A model generated the notes under the pieces. That model was not told where the DNA came from, searched no databases, and was given only the letters and a program-made list of their open reading frames with translations. A stretch of 39,147 nucleotides of DNA from assembly GCA_016869175.1 (NCBI GenBank), contig VGEV01000017.1, forward strand, positions 1-39,147, given 5' to 3'. The translations under genes were made by a program, and so were the position numbers. This DNA is from Alphaproteobacteria bacterium. GTDB lineage: Bacteria > Pseudomonadota > Alphaproteobacteria > GCA-2731375. Positions 39,108 through 39,147 of this stretch are shown here, one piece after another (position 1 is the stretch's first letter; every line of letters starts with the position of its first letter).

Positions 39108-39147
39108 TCCGTTTGGCAAAACAGCGCCCAAGAGCCCGGGTCCTTCC
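39108..39147. other. Window end, no feature seen
   Basis: The last 40 bases after the ImmA-like stop contain no recognisable start, hairpin or repeat. Confidence 0.5.

Noticed and set aside
1-39147. CRISPR array, tRNA, rRNA or riboswitch
   Set aside because: No regular short repeats with spacers and no tRNA-like cloverleaf or known leader was recognised on either strand by eye.

Overview
The window is a GC-rich chromosomal segment. Its gene families (DUF2852, TRAP and TSUP transporters, CaiB/BaiF transferases, luciferase-like flavin oxidoreductases, PRISE-type reductases) suggest a metabolically versatile soil or water alphaproteobacterium of the Rhodospirillales/Hyphomicrobiales type. That placement rests on gene content only. 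No rRNA, tRNA or CRISPR was seen. Nearly every gene looks catabolic, so this reads as an accessory region for breakdown of xenobiotics, N-heterocycles, terpenoids or aromatics. It has mobile or defence-type DNA at both ends.

Left part (1-10060). The end of an IS3-family element cuts a hydantoinase/dihydropyrimidinase gene, leaving only its last 91 codons. An intact paralogue follows, then a 100-aa unknown, a COG0523/CobW metal-chaperone GTPase joined to it by a GTGA overlap, a CaiB/BaiF CoA-transferase and a PRISE-like enone reductase, all on +. Converging on them from the minus strand is a tight operon: amidase, second PRISE-like reductase, TSUP anion transporter, FMN-dependent alpha-hydroxy-acid oxidase. 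Together these look able to open cyclic amides, hydrolyse amides, handle CoA thioesters and reduce enones.

Middle part (10180-22431). An MBL-fold hydrolase is followed by a TRAP system whose DctP and DctM share one strand while DctQ is divergent. A frameshifted luciferase-like gene lies after dctM. Then come a TauD-type dioxygenase with a GH127/DUF1680-like protein, an MFS transporter, DUF2852, a TetR regulator, a two-domain VOC protein and an Ldh-type dehydrogenase. Two copies of a roughly 62-bp palindromic repeat sit between converging genes and supply their stop codons. Strong palindromes mark the tauD/MFS gap and the tetR neighbourhood.

Right part (22428-37707). A seven-gene minus-strand operon encodes an LLM oxidoreductase, acyl-CoA ligase, GST, CinA-like protein, quinone-oxidoreductase-like MDR, carboxymuconolactone-decarboxylase-like protein and NtaA-type monooxygenase. 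It is preceded by a VapBC toxin-antitoxin pair. Next are a formyl-CoA-transferase-like enzyme, a divergent epoxide-hydrolase-like protein, a SnoaL-like protein, an orphan molybdenum hydroxylase large subunit and a split AtuA system.

Right end (38006-39107). A well-formed promoter drives an XRE regulator and a protein that starts like ImmA/IrrE but lacks the HExxH protease motif and continues as an unrelated charged helical segment. Most long ORFs in the track are antisense shadows caused by high GC. Start sites were chosen by Shine-Dalgarno sequences, gene spacing and family lengths.
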